The notes below the pieces were generated by a model, which saw only the letters and a program-made list of their open reading frames with translations, ran no database searches and had not been told where the DNA came from. A program made the translations under genes and the position numbers. A stretch of 64,000 nucleotides of DNA from Bacteroidota bacterium (GTDB taxonomy: Bacteria > Bacteroidota > Bacteroidia > UBA4408). Of the stretch, positions 1 through 9,986 are shown piece after piece. The number at the start of each line of letters is the position of its first letter. The stretch's first letter is position 1. The DNA lies in the NCBI GenBank assembly GCA_016718805.1, contig JADKCP010000006.1, positions 58,002 through 122,001 on the forward strand, in the 5' to 3' direction.

Positions 1-3000
1 CTGTGGTTGTAGTTGGTTGTGGTTCCAAAATTTTTCAACTGATTCATAATCGAATCCCGTTTGTTGGTATAGGCAATGGTATCTTTACCATATTCATTAC
101 CAAACTCCTTGTAAGCCTGTCCGGGAGCCTCATCAATACGTGCCATGTTGTTGGCAGTAAAATCAAATGAAATCGATTTACTTAAATCCCATTTCAATGA
201 ATACACCCGATTAAAGCCAAATCGCTTATAATAAGTCATAGGCAACTCAGCGTAATTTTCATTTACTTTTCGAGTTTTTTGTTCGCTGTAATCTCGCTTT
301 AAATCGGTACTAAACGAAAAATTTGATGGCAATAAATTGAAATTAAAATCCTTAATTATTTTAAAATAATCCGATTTCAAAAAGTTCAATTTGCTAAATG
401 GCTTAAAGTTTTTAGGCTGATTGGCATATACGTAGCTTAATCCTCCTGCAGTGCTTCGGCTAAAATCGCGCTCCAAAACAATGTTGCGCTTGTATTGATC
501 GTTGTAGGAGTATCGCAACGAAATATTTTCAATATCATAAGGCATCGGCTTTTTGGTTTTGCCGTCCTTACCTCCGCCTTTTCGCTCCTTTTTAATATTC
601 GCAAAATTCAAACTTCTACGCGTTGTATAATCTTGTCTTTCGGTTTTAGCTTTATCACGGGCAGCACCTTTTTCGTAAGTTTCGATTGATTCGGTATACT
701 TAATATCCGGATCAAGTGGGTCGTATTGAGGATTGATAAAAGCTTCTGAATAGCCTACATACATTGGAATGCTTAAGCCTACTTTTTCAGGAATAAATTT
801 ATCGAGCTTTATTTCTGCAGAAGCATCGTACTGAAACGTATTTTGTCGACTACGTTCATTTAACTTTTGTTCAACGTTTCCAAAACCTTCGGTCATGCGG
901 CTTGCAGCTACCGACACGTTTGCAAAATCGGCCAGTTTAGCGCTAATATGCGCATTTGCAGCCCAGCCACCGTCTTCAATAAAATCGGTAAGGCGCAATT
1001 CGTTTACCCAAATTTCGGCACATTTCGCCAATCCATCATCACCATCGGCTGTGTTGGCATGTTTGGGATTTCGAATTCCAAACATAATTACTTTTACCGC
1101 ACTCAAGTTTGGATTTCCTTTAATAGATACTTTTCGGTTGCCGTCGAAAAACGTATATGGTTTAGTAAGAGCAATACCTTCTTCGTTAGAATTCAAGAGT
1201 GTATTTCGCTCTTTTTTTGCTTTTTGCAATACCGAAAATTTAATTTCAACATCGTTGTCTCCCGTTAAATCGTCGTTGGTTTGCCAAATATTATATTCGT
1301 CATTATCGCCCCATTGAGTGGGTGTTAAAGGCACATCGTATTCATAATAGTTGTCAATAAAATCGGTACCCAAACGTATAAAAAAGTGTAAATCGCCAAA
1401 ATTCAAGATTTCATTTTCGCCTCCCTTTTCAGCATGCAAAAACAGCTTCAGTTTTTCGTATTGGCGCATATCAAAATCAACATTCTTATAAGCAGCTTTC
1501 GAATTCCCATCTTCTAAATTACATACATCTAACACCAACGATTGCTCGTTTAGCTGACGATTATTCGTAGTGGTAATATCACGTTCGCGTACAATGCTTG
1601 GAGGAATTTTGTAATTGATAGGAACACGATTTGAATTTTCCTCAACATTCACAGCTGAAATATTGAACAATGCATTACCATTATCAACCGGCTCATATTC
1701 GCCCGAAAGTTTGCCTAAATCGTATTTACGCCAGTCGCCACGCAAAAATTCCAATCGTGCAAAACGACAAATAATGGGTTTATCAAATCCCTTTAAAAAC
1801 ATTCTAACACTTCGAATATTTCGCACATCCGGCTCACCAACAATTAATTCGGGCGAACGCACAGGAACTTTAAACTGATACCATTTAACTTCACGCGATT
1901 GTCCATTTTTTGTTTGCACGGTAGCATTTACAACATCAGTGATATAATTTTGTCCAACATTCATGCTCGATGGTGTAAGCGAAACTCTATACTGGAAATA
2001 ATTTTCAAATTGTATAAGGTTGTTGTCGCGATTAACATCCTCAATATTGGGCAAACTGGTGGATGAAGTTGGTCCACCATCCAATGTATTTAAAGTAGAA
2101 TTCCCTTCGAGTCCATTGTAATTTTTATAGCGCTCCAAAATTGGTGTATTGGAATTATCAAAATTAGTTCCACGGAAATAAGTATAATCATCAGCAGATG
2201 GGTCGGATAATGCTTTATTGTAAGCAGTAGAACCAGCTCCCAGTGGACTGTTTGCAATTTTAGTAAGATAGGAACTGAAAAAGCCTACTTCGTCTGCATC
2301 GCCTAAACCATCTAAACCAACATCTTGATACACCCGTGAAGCAGGATTATTATCGAATGCGTTTACCACTGAAGGATTGCTGGGAGATGGCACCAATGCA
2401 AGGTTTGTAAAGTTGTGCAATTGTGGGTCTACAACTCCATTAGTTGGTAAGCCGTTTTCAAAACTCTTTTGACCATCGTGCAACACATCTTCCGAAATAT
2501 CACCTAAGTTAAAATACAAATCACCGGTTGTATTGGGATTCAAGTTATCTTCATTAAAAGGATCCATCATCCAAAATTGAATAAACTCAATGTTAGAGGC
2601 TTCAAAATCGTTGGTCTCAATTTTACGCATTATCCCTCCCCAACGTGTTTCAGGTGATTTCAAAGTTCCATCAGCATTAATCCCTTTTGAAAAACTACCG
2701 GACTGTACATCGAAATTGTAAGGTCCTCGTTCATTTGGATAAAATGCCAAATCGAGCACCGGTAAATTCGTAATGGTGTTGTTGATTGGTTGCTTATTCG
2801 GGAAAATTTCAGTTTCAATAATTTCACGCACAAAATGGTTGGAACGCTGGTTGTTGTCGTTTTTAATGTGATCGGGAGTAAATTGACTATCGCGGTAAAA
2901 CAAAGGGTCGATTACATAAAAAGCAATCTTAGCGCGATTCACACCGTTGTTTACATCGTTTATTAATTCACCTTCTTTAAACTTTGAAGGTTGACCTTGA

Positions 3001-5627
3001 GGAGTACTGGCAATACTCCATGTTGTAACTGATCGAAAATCAAGTCCCGATTGGCTTCCTTCAAAATCATCCACATAAGACGTTCCTGATTTTCCAATAG
3101 CTTTTGAATGCCCCGGAATTAACTGTGCATATTCACCGGCGATGGATATGCTCGATTTTTCTTTGGTATTGATTAAAGGAATATGATCGACAATGCGCGT
3201 TAACAAAGGAACCTCGGTGCGGTAAGATCCATCAAAACCAAATATGGTATTTGAAATAGGTTCGTCGCCTACGTTTATTTTTTGAGTAATTGGACGTTCC
3301 TTTAAATGCAACAATGTACCTCCAATAACAAAATCCTTGTTGACCTTATATTCGAGGTGGGTACCAAACAATGATTTGGTTTGTATACTAAACAACTGGT
3401 TGGTTTCAAAGGAAGCTTTGATTGGTGTTTGTGAAACAAGTAAAGCGTCGTTTATAATCTTTACTTTACCACTCACATAATCAACTGTATAATCTACATT
3501 TTCAGTAAGCGGAACACCATTGGCTGTAACGGTTACAGAGTTTTGCGGAATGTTAACAGAGTTAAGCGAAATTTCGGAACTGGACGAAGATTTATAAGAG
3601 CCCTTTAACTTAAATCGGTTTTTAGTAGGAACCTGTTGTGCCTGTGTTTTGGTACTGTCGTACAATTCCTGAAACACGTATTTATCGGCAATACCCGACT
3701 GGTCAAATGGGAATTGTTTTCTGAGGTGACTACCAAAAGGCTCCAGCACAGGAAAATAAATTCTACCATTTTTTACACTGATGGTAACATCGGGCACAAA
3801 GTCAAATACACCATCGGCATTGGGATAACCTTGAATGTTGATTTTATCCAATCCTACTACTTGCAACAAAATTCGACCGTTGATAGCTCCTTCGGGTATG
3901 TAATTCAAATCAACCCCTTTTTCGAGATTTGAATGGGTAACGTTTAATTTAAAATCATTTGCAGTAATACCATAACCACCAATGTTGTAAACGTTTTTCA
4001 TCATTAAATCCCAAATAGGAAGTTTAACACGCACGTTTGATGCCTTCAACATTTTTAAAAACAAAGTAGATGGACGTGAAACTTCGTTCGAAAATTCACC
4101 AACTGTATAAGTCTTTGTTCCAATAGTGTATTGATAAGCAACCGCAAGTACCTCACCATTCACTAAAGGTTGGTTCAAGGATATGTATCCGAGTTTAGGA
4201 TTTAAGGTGAAATCGTTTAAGGATAATTTACGGGCATTGTTAATTTTTTCGTAATCCTGCACTGCTGCATATTTGTTTACCGAATTATTATAAGGAGCCA
4301 AGGCATTTAATGCGGTTGAAATTGAACGCAATTGGGCTAAAGCCGGTGAATTAATTTTATCGTACAAATTGTTGGAACCTTTATTATCGGGATAATCGCC
4401 TGAACTTAAGGTAGCATCGGGAGCTTGAATAAAATTCTGCGCATACCAACTCTTATTCGGATTAAGAAGTGGATCTGAAGTTCGGTTTGATTCACCCAAA
4501 TCGGCAAAAGCAACAATGTCGCGTGCTTGATCAAAATTACCTGTTGTATTTGTAACCCATACTTCAATTTGGGTAATGTTTATTTCAGAATTAATTAAAG
4601 GTAAAGTACTTAAGGCATTGTCATACTTATCGCGGAAGTATTGGGATAGGAAAAAGTGTTTGTTCGCTTCATAATTATCGCCGGCAATTTCAAACGGAAT
4701 AGTTTGCGCTCCGCCTTTACTTTCAACCTCCTTTTTTTGTCCCTTTTGCTGAGTAAAAATCGTAGTTGCAGTAAGTTTACCAAATTGTAATTGCGCCTTA
4801 ATACCAAACAAGCTTTGACTTCCGGTGATTAATGTCCCGGTAAGCGGTAGACTCACATTTCCAGCTTCAATTTTTTTGATGATTTCATCTTCGTATCCGG
4901 TATATTCAAGTTTCACTTGATTTTCAAAATCAAATGTTGCCTCGGTATTGTAGTTGGTGGTGATTTTCATTTTATCGCCAATCTTACCAACTAAATTGAG
5001 TTGAATTTTTTGATCAAAATCAAAGAAGGAGTTTTTTTGATTGTCGACAGAAATGTTAGGGTTCTTGTTTTTATTGGTATTCCAACCAAAAATTAATTCA
5101 GCCGAACCTTGTGGTCGAATATCCACTGCATCGCCACCAAAAATGCGGTTAAATATTTCGCCTTTCGCTTTAAAATGCAGTTTAGGTGTGGGTTTATTGG
5201 CTTCTTCAACTTTGCTTTTACTATCGGCGTTACTGCGCGCTTTCCAATTTTTACGCAAGGTATTACTAAGGTCATAATCCATGTATTCCTCAAGCGTCAT
5301 GGTAGATGGGTAGCGGTAATTTTGATTCCCCATTTTTTGCAAAAACTCGTATTCGTTGGTGCGCGGATTAAATTTTATTGAATCACTAACATTGGAAGGA
5401 TTATTTAAATGCAATCCACCAATTCCATCCTTTTCGGTTGGATCAAAACTTTGATCGCTAAAAGGATAAGGCAAAGGATCAACACTATCGGGTACGGCAA
5501 TGCTGGTATCGGCTGCTACGGTCAGTCGAGGTCGCAAAGGACTTACAAGTGCTTTTGTACCCCATGCTGCCAGTAATAATCCACAACCAATTACAAGGGA
5601 AGAAAATGTTGGTAGTTTAGTATTCAA
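1..5627 (-). CDS. sprA: T9SS outer-membrane translocon SprA (C-terminus off the left edge)
   Basis: This encodes the giant barrel of the type IX secretion system, through which cargo with C-terminal sorting domains crosses the outer membrane. The frame reads open from 5627 to the window edge, about 1875 codons; family members are usually around 2300-2500 residues, so the C-terminal part is missing. Visible features are an N-terminal hydrophobic segment (SSLVIGCGLLLAAWGT), the SprA-typical SPLRPRL stretch near residue 31, and QFWMMDPF about 1010 residues in. The start is inferred as TTG at 5625-5627: an in-frame TAA lies three codons upstream (5634-5636) and no ATG occurs until about residue 87. 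The gene sits 26 bp after ruvA and is probably co-transcribed with maeB and ruvA. I spot-checked the frame at several points rather than translating it all. Identification is by recognition of family sequence. Confidence 0.93.
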   Translation of the reverse strand, partial: MNTKLPTFSSLVIGCGLLLAAWGTKALVSPLRPRLTVAADTSIAVPDSVDPLPYPFSDQSFDPTEKDGIGGLHLNNPSNVSDSIKFNPRTNEYEFLQKMGNQNYRYPSTMTLEEYMDYDLSNTLRKNWKARSNADSKSKVEEANKPTPKLHFKAKGEIFNRIFGGDAVDIRPQGSAELIFGWNTNKNKNPNISVDNQKNSFFDFDQKIQLNLVGKIGDKMKITTNYNTEATFDFENQVKLEYTGYEDEIIKKIEAGNVSLPLTGTLITGSQSLFGIKAQLQFGKLTATTIFTQQKGQKKEVESKGGAQTIPFEIAGDNYEANKHFFLSQYFRDKYDNALSTLPLINSEINITQIEVWVTNTTGNFDQARDIVAFADLGESNRTSDPLLNPNKSWYAQNFIQAPDATLSSGDYPDNKGSNNLYDKINSPALAQLRSISTALNALAPYNNSVNKYAAVQDYEKINNARKLSLNDFTLNPKLGYISLNQPLVNGEVLAVAYQYTIGTKTYTVGEFSNEVSRPSTLFLKMLKASNVRVKLPIWDLMMKNVYNIGGYGITANDFKLNVTHSNLEKGVDLNYIPEGAINGRILLQVVGLDKINIQGYPNADGVFDFVPDVTISVKNGRIYFPVLEPFGSHLRKQFPFDQSGIADKYVFQELYDSTKTQAQQVPTKNRFKLKGSYKSSSSSEISLNSVNIPQNSVTVTANGVPLTENVDYTVDYVSGKVKIINDALLVSQTPIKASFETNQLFSIQTKSLFGTHLEYKVNKDFVIGGTLLHLKERPITQKINVGDEPISNTIFGFDGSYRTEVPLLTRIVDHIPLINTKEKSSISIAGEYAQLIPGHSKAIGKSGTSYVDDFEGSQSGLDFRSVTTWSIASTPQGQPSKFKEGELINDVNNGVNRAKIAFYVIDPLFYRDSQFTPDHIKNDNNQRSNHFVREIIETEIFPNKQPINNTITNLPVLDLAFYPNERGPYNFDVQSGSFSKGINADGTLKSPETRWGGIMRKIETNDFEASNIEFIQFWMMDPFNEDNLNPNTTGDLYFNLGDISEDVLHDGQKSFENGLPTNGVVDPQLHNFTNLALVPSPSNPSVVNAFDNNPASRVYQDVGLDGLGDADEVGFFSSYLTKIANSPLGAGSTAYNKALSDPSADDYTYFRGTNFDNSNTPILERYKNYNGLEGNSTLNTLDGGPTSSTSLPNIEDVNRDNNLIQFENYFQYRVSLTPSSMNVGQNYITDVVNATVQTKNGQSREVKWYQFKVPVRSPELIVGEPDVRNIRSVRMFLKGFDKPIICRFARLEFLRGDWRKYDLGKLSGEYEPVDNGNALFNISAVNVEENSNRVPINYKIPPSIVRERDITTTNNRQLNEQSLVLDVCNLEDGNSKAAYKNVDFDMRQYEKLKLFLHAEKGGENEILNFGDLHFFIRLGTDFIDNYYEYDVPLTPTQWGDNDEYNIWQTNDDLTGDNDVEIKFSVLQKAKKERNTLLNSNEEGIALTKPYTFFDGNRKVSIKGNPNLSAVKVIMFGIRNPKHANTADGDDGLAKCAEIWVNELRLTDFIEDGGWAANAHISAKLADFANVSVAASRMTEGFGNVEQKLNERSRQNTFQYDASAEIKLDKFIPEKVGLSIPMYVGYSEAFINPQYDPLDPDIKYTESIETYEKGAARDKAKTERQDYTTRRSLNFANIKKERKGGGKDGKTKKPMPYDIENISLRYSYNDQYKRNIVLERDFSRSTAGGLSYVYANQPKNFKPFSKLNFLKSDYFKIIKDFNFNLLPSNFSFSTDLKRDYSEQKTRKVNENYAELPMTYYKRFGFNRVYSLKWDLSKSISFDFTANNMARIDEAPGQAYKEFGNEYGKDTIAYTNKRDSIMNQLKNFGTTTNYNH

Positions 5628-5653
5628 AATTTTTTAAAAAATGGAGGCGTAAA

Positions 5654-6244
5654 TTACAAAAACTTTAGTGCCTGTTTAATAGTATTTTCAACATTCATTT
5701 CTTGAGTAGCAGAAGTCATCGCTTTATCAATGGCTTTCTCTGCGGCATGTCGAACAAAGCCCAACATAACCAACGCTGCTAACGCTTCATTTCGGATATT
5801 ATTGTGAGGTGAAAAAGAAATAGATGCAGGTATTTCTTCTTTCAGCACCTTGTCTTTTAAATCCACAATGATGCGTTGGGCAGTTTTTTCGCCAATTCCT
5901 TTCACACTGCGAAGTCCAGTTACATTTGCCGAAACAATTACTTGCTGCAATTCGGAGGGGCCAAATGAACTCAACAGTAAACGTGCCGCACCAGCACCTA
6001 CTCCCGAAACCGATAATAGTAAGCGAAACATTACTCTTTCCGACTCTTCAAAAAAACCATACATGGTTTGTGTTCCATCCATGGTATTCACGGTTATGTG
6101 GGTAAATAATTTACAGCGTTCACTCGTTCCAATTTTAGAAAAGGTATTCAGTGAAATGTTTAAAAAATAGCCCACACCACTACAATCAATTACTGCGTAG
6201 GTAGGCGTTTTTTCTACCAATTTTCCATCAATGTGCGTAATCAT
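5654..6244 (-). CDS. ruvA: Holliday junction branch migration protein RuvA
   Basis: RuvA binds four-way junctions and loads the RuvB motor during recombinational repair. The 196-residue protein has the usual family length. It starts MITHIDGKLVEK and has an N-terminal OB-fold, then helix-hairpin-helix motifs (LLLSVSGVGAGAARLLLS and GLRSVKGIGEKTAQRIIVDL) and a small C-terminal RuvB-contacting helical domain rich in Ala. A longer reading from 6271 would add nine residues inside maeB. The canonical RuvA N-terminus begins at the ATG at 6244, so that start is preferred, and it still overlaps the end of maeB by 17 bp. sprA follows 26 bp downstream. Tight packing suggests a maeB-ruvA-sprA transcript, so a repair gene sits inside a secretion locus. 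Confidence 0.96.
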   Translation of the reverse strand: MITHIDGKLVEKTPTYAVIDCSGVGYFLNISLNTFSKIGTSERCKLFTHITVNTMDGTQTMYGFFEESERVMFRLLLSVSGVGAGAARLLLSSFGPSELQQVIVSANVTGLRSVKGIGEKTAQRIIVDLKDKVLKEEIPASISFSPHNNIRNEALAALVMLGFVRHAAEKAIDKAMTSATQEMNVENTIKQALKFL

Positions 6245-8519
6245 AAATAGCTTGTTTTTTTGATTGTGCATCTACCACCGAAATGGTAATCATATTAATA
6301 ATTTCGCGCACACTGCTACCCAATTGCAAAATGTGCATCGATTTGTTTAAGCCAAGCAATACCGGTCCAATCGCTTCCGCACCTGCCATTTCCTGCATTA
6401 GTTTGTAGGCAATATTTCCTGAAGATAAGTTTGGAAAAATAAGGGTATTGGCAGAAGTTTTACCCAATTCTGAAAAAGGGAATTGTTCCCCAATTAGCTC
6501 CGTATTTAAAGCAAAATTTGCTTGAAGTTCACCATCCACAATTAAATCGGGATACTTTTCATGCAAAATTGCAACTGCTTTTCGCATTTTCTTTGATTCT
6601 TCACCATCACTTGAACCAAAATTCGAATACGAGAGCAAGGCCACCCTTGGCACAATTCCAAACTTCCGAACTGCGCTGGCAGTAAGCAAAGTAATATCAA
6701 CCAGCTCTTCTGCTGTTGGATTTATGTTAATGGTTGTGTCGGCAAAAAAGAAAGGTCCTTTTTTATTTACTATGATGTACATTCCGGCAACACGGTTAAT
6801 TCCCGGAAGGGTACCAATAATCTGCAATCCCGGACGAATTGTGTCGGGATACTTACGTGTTAAACCTGAAATTAAAGCATCTACCTCACCGGTTTGAAGC
6901 ATCATTGCCCCAAAATGATTCCTTTCGCGCATAATTTTTCGGGCTTCAAATAAAGTAAACCCCTTTCTTCTGCGATTTTCAAAAAATAAATCACCAAAAT
7001 AATTTCTACGTTTATCTTCGGTCTGACTACGCGGATCAATGATTTCAGCATTTTCAAGATCCAGATTGTTTTCACGAATTAGGGCAAGAATTTTATCCCG
7101 ATCGCCTAAAAACACCGGTGTACACACACCTTCATCGCGTGCTTGTTGAGCAGCTTTTAGTATTTTGTAATGATCGGCTTCGGCAAATAAAACCCGCTGA
7201 GGATCTTGTTTGGCGCGAATAGTCACATTTTTCATTAACTTATGATCGAGCCCCATTCGGTTGATAAGATAGGCTTTGTAGGCTTCCCAATCTTTCACCG
7301 GACGTTTCGCTACTCCACTATCAATAGCTGCGCGCGCAACTGCCGGAGCTACGGTATAAATTAAACGTGAATCAACAGGTTTAGGAATAATGTAGGTTTT
7401 GCCAAAAGTGATGTTACGTGCATTATAGGCTAAGTTCACCGCCTCTGGAACCGGTTCTTTGGCTAATGCTGCCAGTGCATAAATCGCTGCCAGCTTCATT
7501 TCTTCGTTAATGCAGGTGGCTCGCACATCCAAGGCTCCTCTGAAAATAAAAGGAAAACCCAATACATTATTTACCTGATTAGGATGATCGCTTCGACCGG
7601 TAGCAATAATAATATCTTCACGCGCAGCAATCGCATCCTCGTATGAAATTTCAGGATCGGGATTGGCCAAGGCAAATACAATCGGGTCTTTGGCCATGCT
7701 GCGAATCATGTCCTGATTCACCACATTTCCTTTACTTAAACCAATAAACACATCGGCACCTTCCATTACTTCTGCCAAGGTTTTTAGCTGAGTTGAGCTG
7801 GCAAACTGCCGTTTATTTTCATCCAAATCGGTACGGGTTTTACTAATAACCCCGCTACTATCAAGCATAATCAGGTTATCGAGATTTGCTCCCAATGCTA
7901 AATATATCTTTGAACAAGAAATCGCCGAAGCTCCTGCACCGTTTACTACAATGCGTACTTCATTTATATTTTTTCCAGCTATCTCTAAGGCATTAATAAG
8001 TGCAGCACCCGATATAATTGCGGTACCGTGCTGGTCGTCGTGCATTAAGGGAATATCGAGTTCAGCTTTTAAGCGTTTTTCAATTTCAAAACACTCCGGC
8101 GACTTAATATCTTCCAAATTAATACCACCAAATGTTGGAGCGATAGCCTTCACCGTTTTTACAAAATGATCCACATCAGTGGCATCAATTTCTATATCGA
8201 ATACATCAATATCTGCAAATATTTTAAACAATAAACCCTTTCCTTCCATTACCGGCTTTGATGCAGCAGCTCCAATATTTCCCAAACCAAGCACGGCAGT
8301 ACCGTTTGAAATAACGGCAACCAAATTCCCTTTTGCTGTATATTTATAAACGTCTTCGGGCGTTTTTGCAATTTCCAAACAAGGTTCTGCTACACCTGGC
8401 GAATAGGCAAGCGATAAATCACGCTGCGAATTGTAAGGTTTAGTAGGCACCACCTCTATTTTTCCGGGACGTCCTTGTGCATGGTAGTCTAGGGCATCCT
8501 GCTTTTTAATCTTAGCCAT
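6228..8519 (-). CDS. maeB: NADP-dependent malic enzyme with phosphotransacetylase-like domain (MaeB)
   Basis: This enzyme oxidatively decarboxylates malate to pyruvate with NADP, linking the TCA cycle to pyruvate and NADPH supply. The 763-residue length matches the hybrid MaeB form. The N-terminal half is the malic enzyme, with SLAYSPGVAEPC near the start, the malate/metal-binding region around MHDDQHGTAIISGAAL, and the NAD(P) fold at IVVNGAGASAISC. The C-terminal half from about residue 425 (KQDPQRVLFAEADH) is a phosphotransacetylase-like domain, which in MaeB proteins senses acetyl-CoA and is not known to be catalytic. The ATG at 8517-8519 follows a possible -7 box TATCTTCG at 8539-8546. 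It heads the run into ruvA and sprA. Confidence 0.96.
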   Translation of the reverse strand: MAKIKKQDALDYHAQGRPGKIEVVPTKPYNSQRDLSLAYSPGVAEPCLEIAKTPEDVYKYTAKGNLVAVISNGTAVLGLGNIGAAASKPVMEGKGLLFKIFADIDVFDIEIDATDVDHFVKTVKAIAPTFGGINLEDIKSPECFEIEKRLKAELDIPLMHDDQHGTAIISGAALINALEIAGKNINEVRIVVNGAGASAISCSKIYLALGANLDNLIMLDSSGVISKTRTDLDENKRQFASSTQLKTLAEVMEGADVFIGLSKGNVVNQDMIRSMAKDPIVFALANPDPEISYEDAIAAREDIIIATGRSDHPNQVNNVLGFPFIFRGALDVRATCINEEMKLAAIYALAALAKEPVPEAVNLAYNARNITFGKTYIIPKPVDSRLIYTVAPAVARAAIDSGVAKRPVKDWEAYKAYLINRMGLDHKLMKNVTIRAKQDPQRVLFAEADHYKILKAAQQARDEGVCTPVFLGDRDKILALIRENNLDLENAEIIDPRSQTEDKRRNYFGDLFFENRRRKGFTLFEARKIMRERNHFGAMMLQTGEVDALISGLTRKYPDTIRPGLQIIGTLPGINRVAGMYIIVNKKGPFFFADTTININPTAEELVDITLLTASAVRKFGIVPRVALLSYSNFGSSDGEESKKMRKAVAILHEKYPDLIVDGELQANFALNTELIGEQFPFSELGKTSANTLIFPNLSSGNIAYKLMQEMAGAEAIGPVLLGLNKSMHILQLGSSVREIINMITISVVDAQSKKQAIYDYAH

Positions 8520-8538
8520 CTTTTTTTATTTCGACCTG

Positions 8539-8546
8539 CGAAGATA
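8539..8546 (-). promoter_or_regulatory. putative -7 box (TATCTTCG) upstream of maeB
   Basis: On the minus strand the sequence TATCTTCG lies 19 bp before the maeB ATG and differs at one base from the Bacteroidota consensus TAnnTTTG. No convincing -33 TTTG was found at the expected 17-21 bp upstream. If real, the leader would be about 12 nt. Confidence 0.45.
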
Positions 8547-8900
8547 ACATTTTTGGCTATTGACACCAGCACTTTTTCGGGTGTTCTGATACACAATAAC
8601 TTGCTGCATTTTTTAACTAAAAAACGAAAGAATAATTGTTTCGAATTTAAAAAAGGCGAGCAATAAATTCATGCCTTGTAGTTTTTAGTCTTGGATGCTA
8701 ACTTTTAGGTGCATCTATCTTTGTAACCTTATTTGCTGAAGCCACGTAGAAAAAGCAAAATCTTAATTTGAAAATTGAAAAAAAAATAAGATTTGTTTAA
8801 AATTAAATTACTTTTGAGCATCAAATAATTACTAGAAAAACACAAAATTTTAGCAACCACCATGCTGTTAAAAAGGCTTGGCTATTGCTAAAACCAAAGT
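8547..8900. other. divergent intergenic region with one -7-like box and an inverted repeat
   Basis: There is no coding potential on either strand. A perfect plus-strand TAnnTTTG match (TATCTTTG) lies at 8716-8723, though the nearest TTG (8691-8693) is 22 bp upstream, a long spacer. If this is the promoter of the 8901 gene, its leader is about 170 nt. A perfect 9-bp inverted repeat, TTTTAGCAA (8848-8856) and TTGCTAAAA (8885-8893), ends seven bases before that gene's ATG and could fold over the ribosome-binding region. The remainder is plain AT-rich sequence. Confidence 0.4.
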
Positions 8901-9986
8901 ATGAAACACCCGAAAAGGCTATACATTTTACTGCTTTTATTTCCCTTATTTTCAGTTGCACAAGTGTCGCTAAATGCCGACTCCTTATACGAGCAGGCAC
9001 GCATCAATGCATTCGGTAACAATCACCAATTGGCGCATGAACAGTGTGATACGATTCTTAAAAATTACCCTTTATATACAGAAGTAAAATTGCTTAAAGC
9101 CCGCATTTATTCATGGGACAAAAACTATAGCGAAGCACAAAGTTTACTTGAAAAGATTTTAGCTGAAAGTCCTGATAATATGGATGCTTTTAAAGCTATT
9201 ACCGACAATTCACTTTGGAACAATCAATACGAAGATGCCATTTTATTTGCTGAAAAAGGCTTGCGGGTGAATCCCAATCAAATTGACCTTTTGTTGAATA
9301 AAGCAAAAGCGCAAATGCAACTCAAACGCTATAAAGATGCTGAGAAAACATTGGCTACGATTGCTCAACTCGATCCTGAAAACTCAGAGGCTAAATCGCT
9401 GGCACAGGAACTTACCCGTTTGAAACGGCAAAACCAATTTGCACTTTACAATTTACACGATCGCTTTAGTAAAATATATACCCCCCGCAATCTTTTCTCG
9501 GTCGAATACAAACGCATTACTTCGGTTGGTCCTGTGCTAGCCCGTGTTAATTGGGCAAATCGCTTTGGGACTAACGGTTTACAATACGAAGTCGATTTTT
9601 ATCCTCGCTTAACAAAACGATTGTCAGGATTTTTAAATTATGGTTTTTCGGCCGACAATACTTTATTTCCGAAGCACAAATTTGGAGCTGAATTATTTTA
9701 TACCTTTTCAAAAATGTTTACAGCTTCAGGGGGTATACGTTATATGGATTTTGTGTCGAACGACTTGTTAACTTACACAGCCTCTTTAAATGTATATACC
9801 GGTAAGTATTTATTTAATGGTAGAGTATATATTACACCCACTAAACAAAAAACAGGTGAATCGGTTTTTGTGTTTGCACGCCGCTTCTTTAAAGACGAAT
9901 ATAATTACATTACGCTAACACTTGGTCAGGGAGTATCGCCCGAAAATTCGAACAATGCTTTGAATTTTGATTCCTACTTTTTTTAA
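8901..9986 (+). CDS. YaiO-family outer-membrane barrel with N-terminal TPRs (frame broken near the C-terminus)
   Basis: The 361 residues begin with a signal peptide (MKHPKRLYILLLLFPLFSVAQ). TPR-like helices follow to about residue 180, and then a beta-barrel region of alternating aromatic strands (NLFSVEYKRITSVGPVLARV, GFLNYGFSADN, FTASGGIRYMDF). That layout matches the YaiO family of outer-membrane proteins. The stop at 9984-9986 falls in a TTTTTTTAAAA run. The -1 frame from about 9980 continues smoothly for about 50 more residues to a terminal Phe at 10138, the expected barrel end, and then TGA at 10139-10141. One extra T in the T7 run would give a single protein of about 413 residues. It is the first gene of a CotH/HEAT/GT2 series, where such a barrel plausibly exports or anchors the glycan. 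A real broken gene and a consensus error are both possible. Confidence 0.8.
   Translation: MKHPKRLYILLLLFPLFSVAQVSLNADSLYEQARINAFGNNHQLAHEQCDTILKNYPLYTEVKLLKARIYSWDKNYSEAQSLLEKILAESPDNMDAFKAITDNSLWNNQYEDAILFAEKGLRVNPNQIDLLLNKAKAQMQLKRYKDAEKTLATIAQLDPENSEAKSLAQELTRLKRQNQFALYNLHDRFSKIYTPRNLFSVEYKRITSVGPVLARVNWANRFGTNGLQYEVDFYPRLTKRLSGFLNYGFSADNTLFPKHKFGAELFYTFSKMFTASGGIRYMDFVSNDLLTYTASLNVYTGKYLFNGRVYITPTKQKTGESVFVFARRFFKDEYNYITLTLGQGVSPENSNNALNFDSYFF

Noticed and set aside
867..1317. Two overlapping plus-strand frames (about 133 and 140 codons)
   Set aside because: They lie antisense to sprA, lack family resemblance and overlap each other in different frames; sprA coding explains the region.
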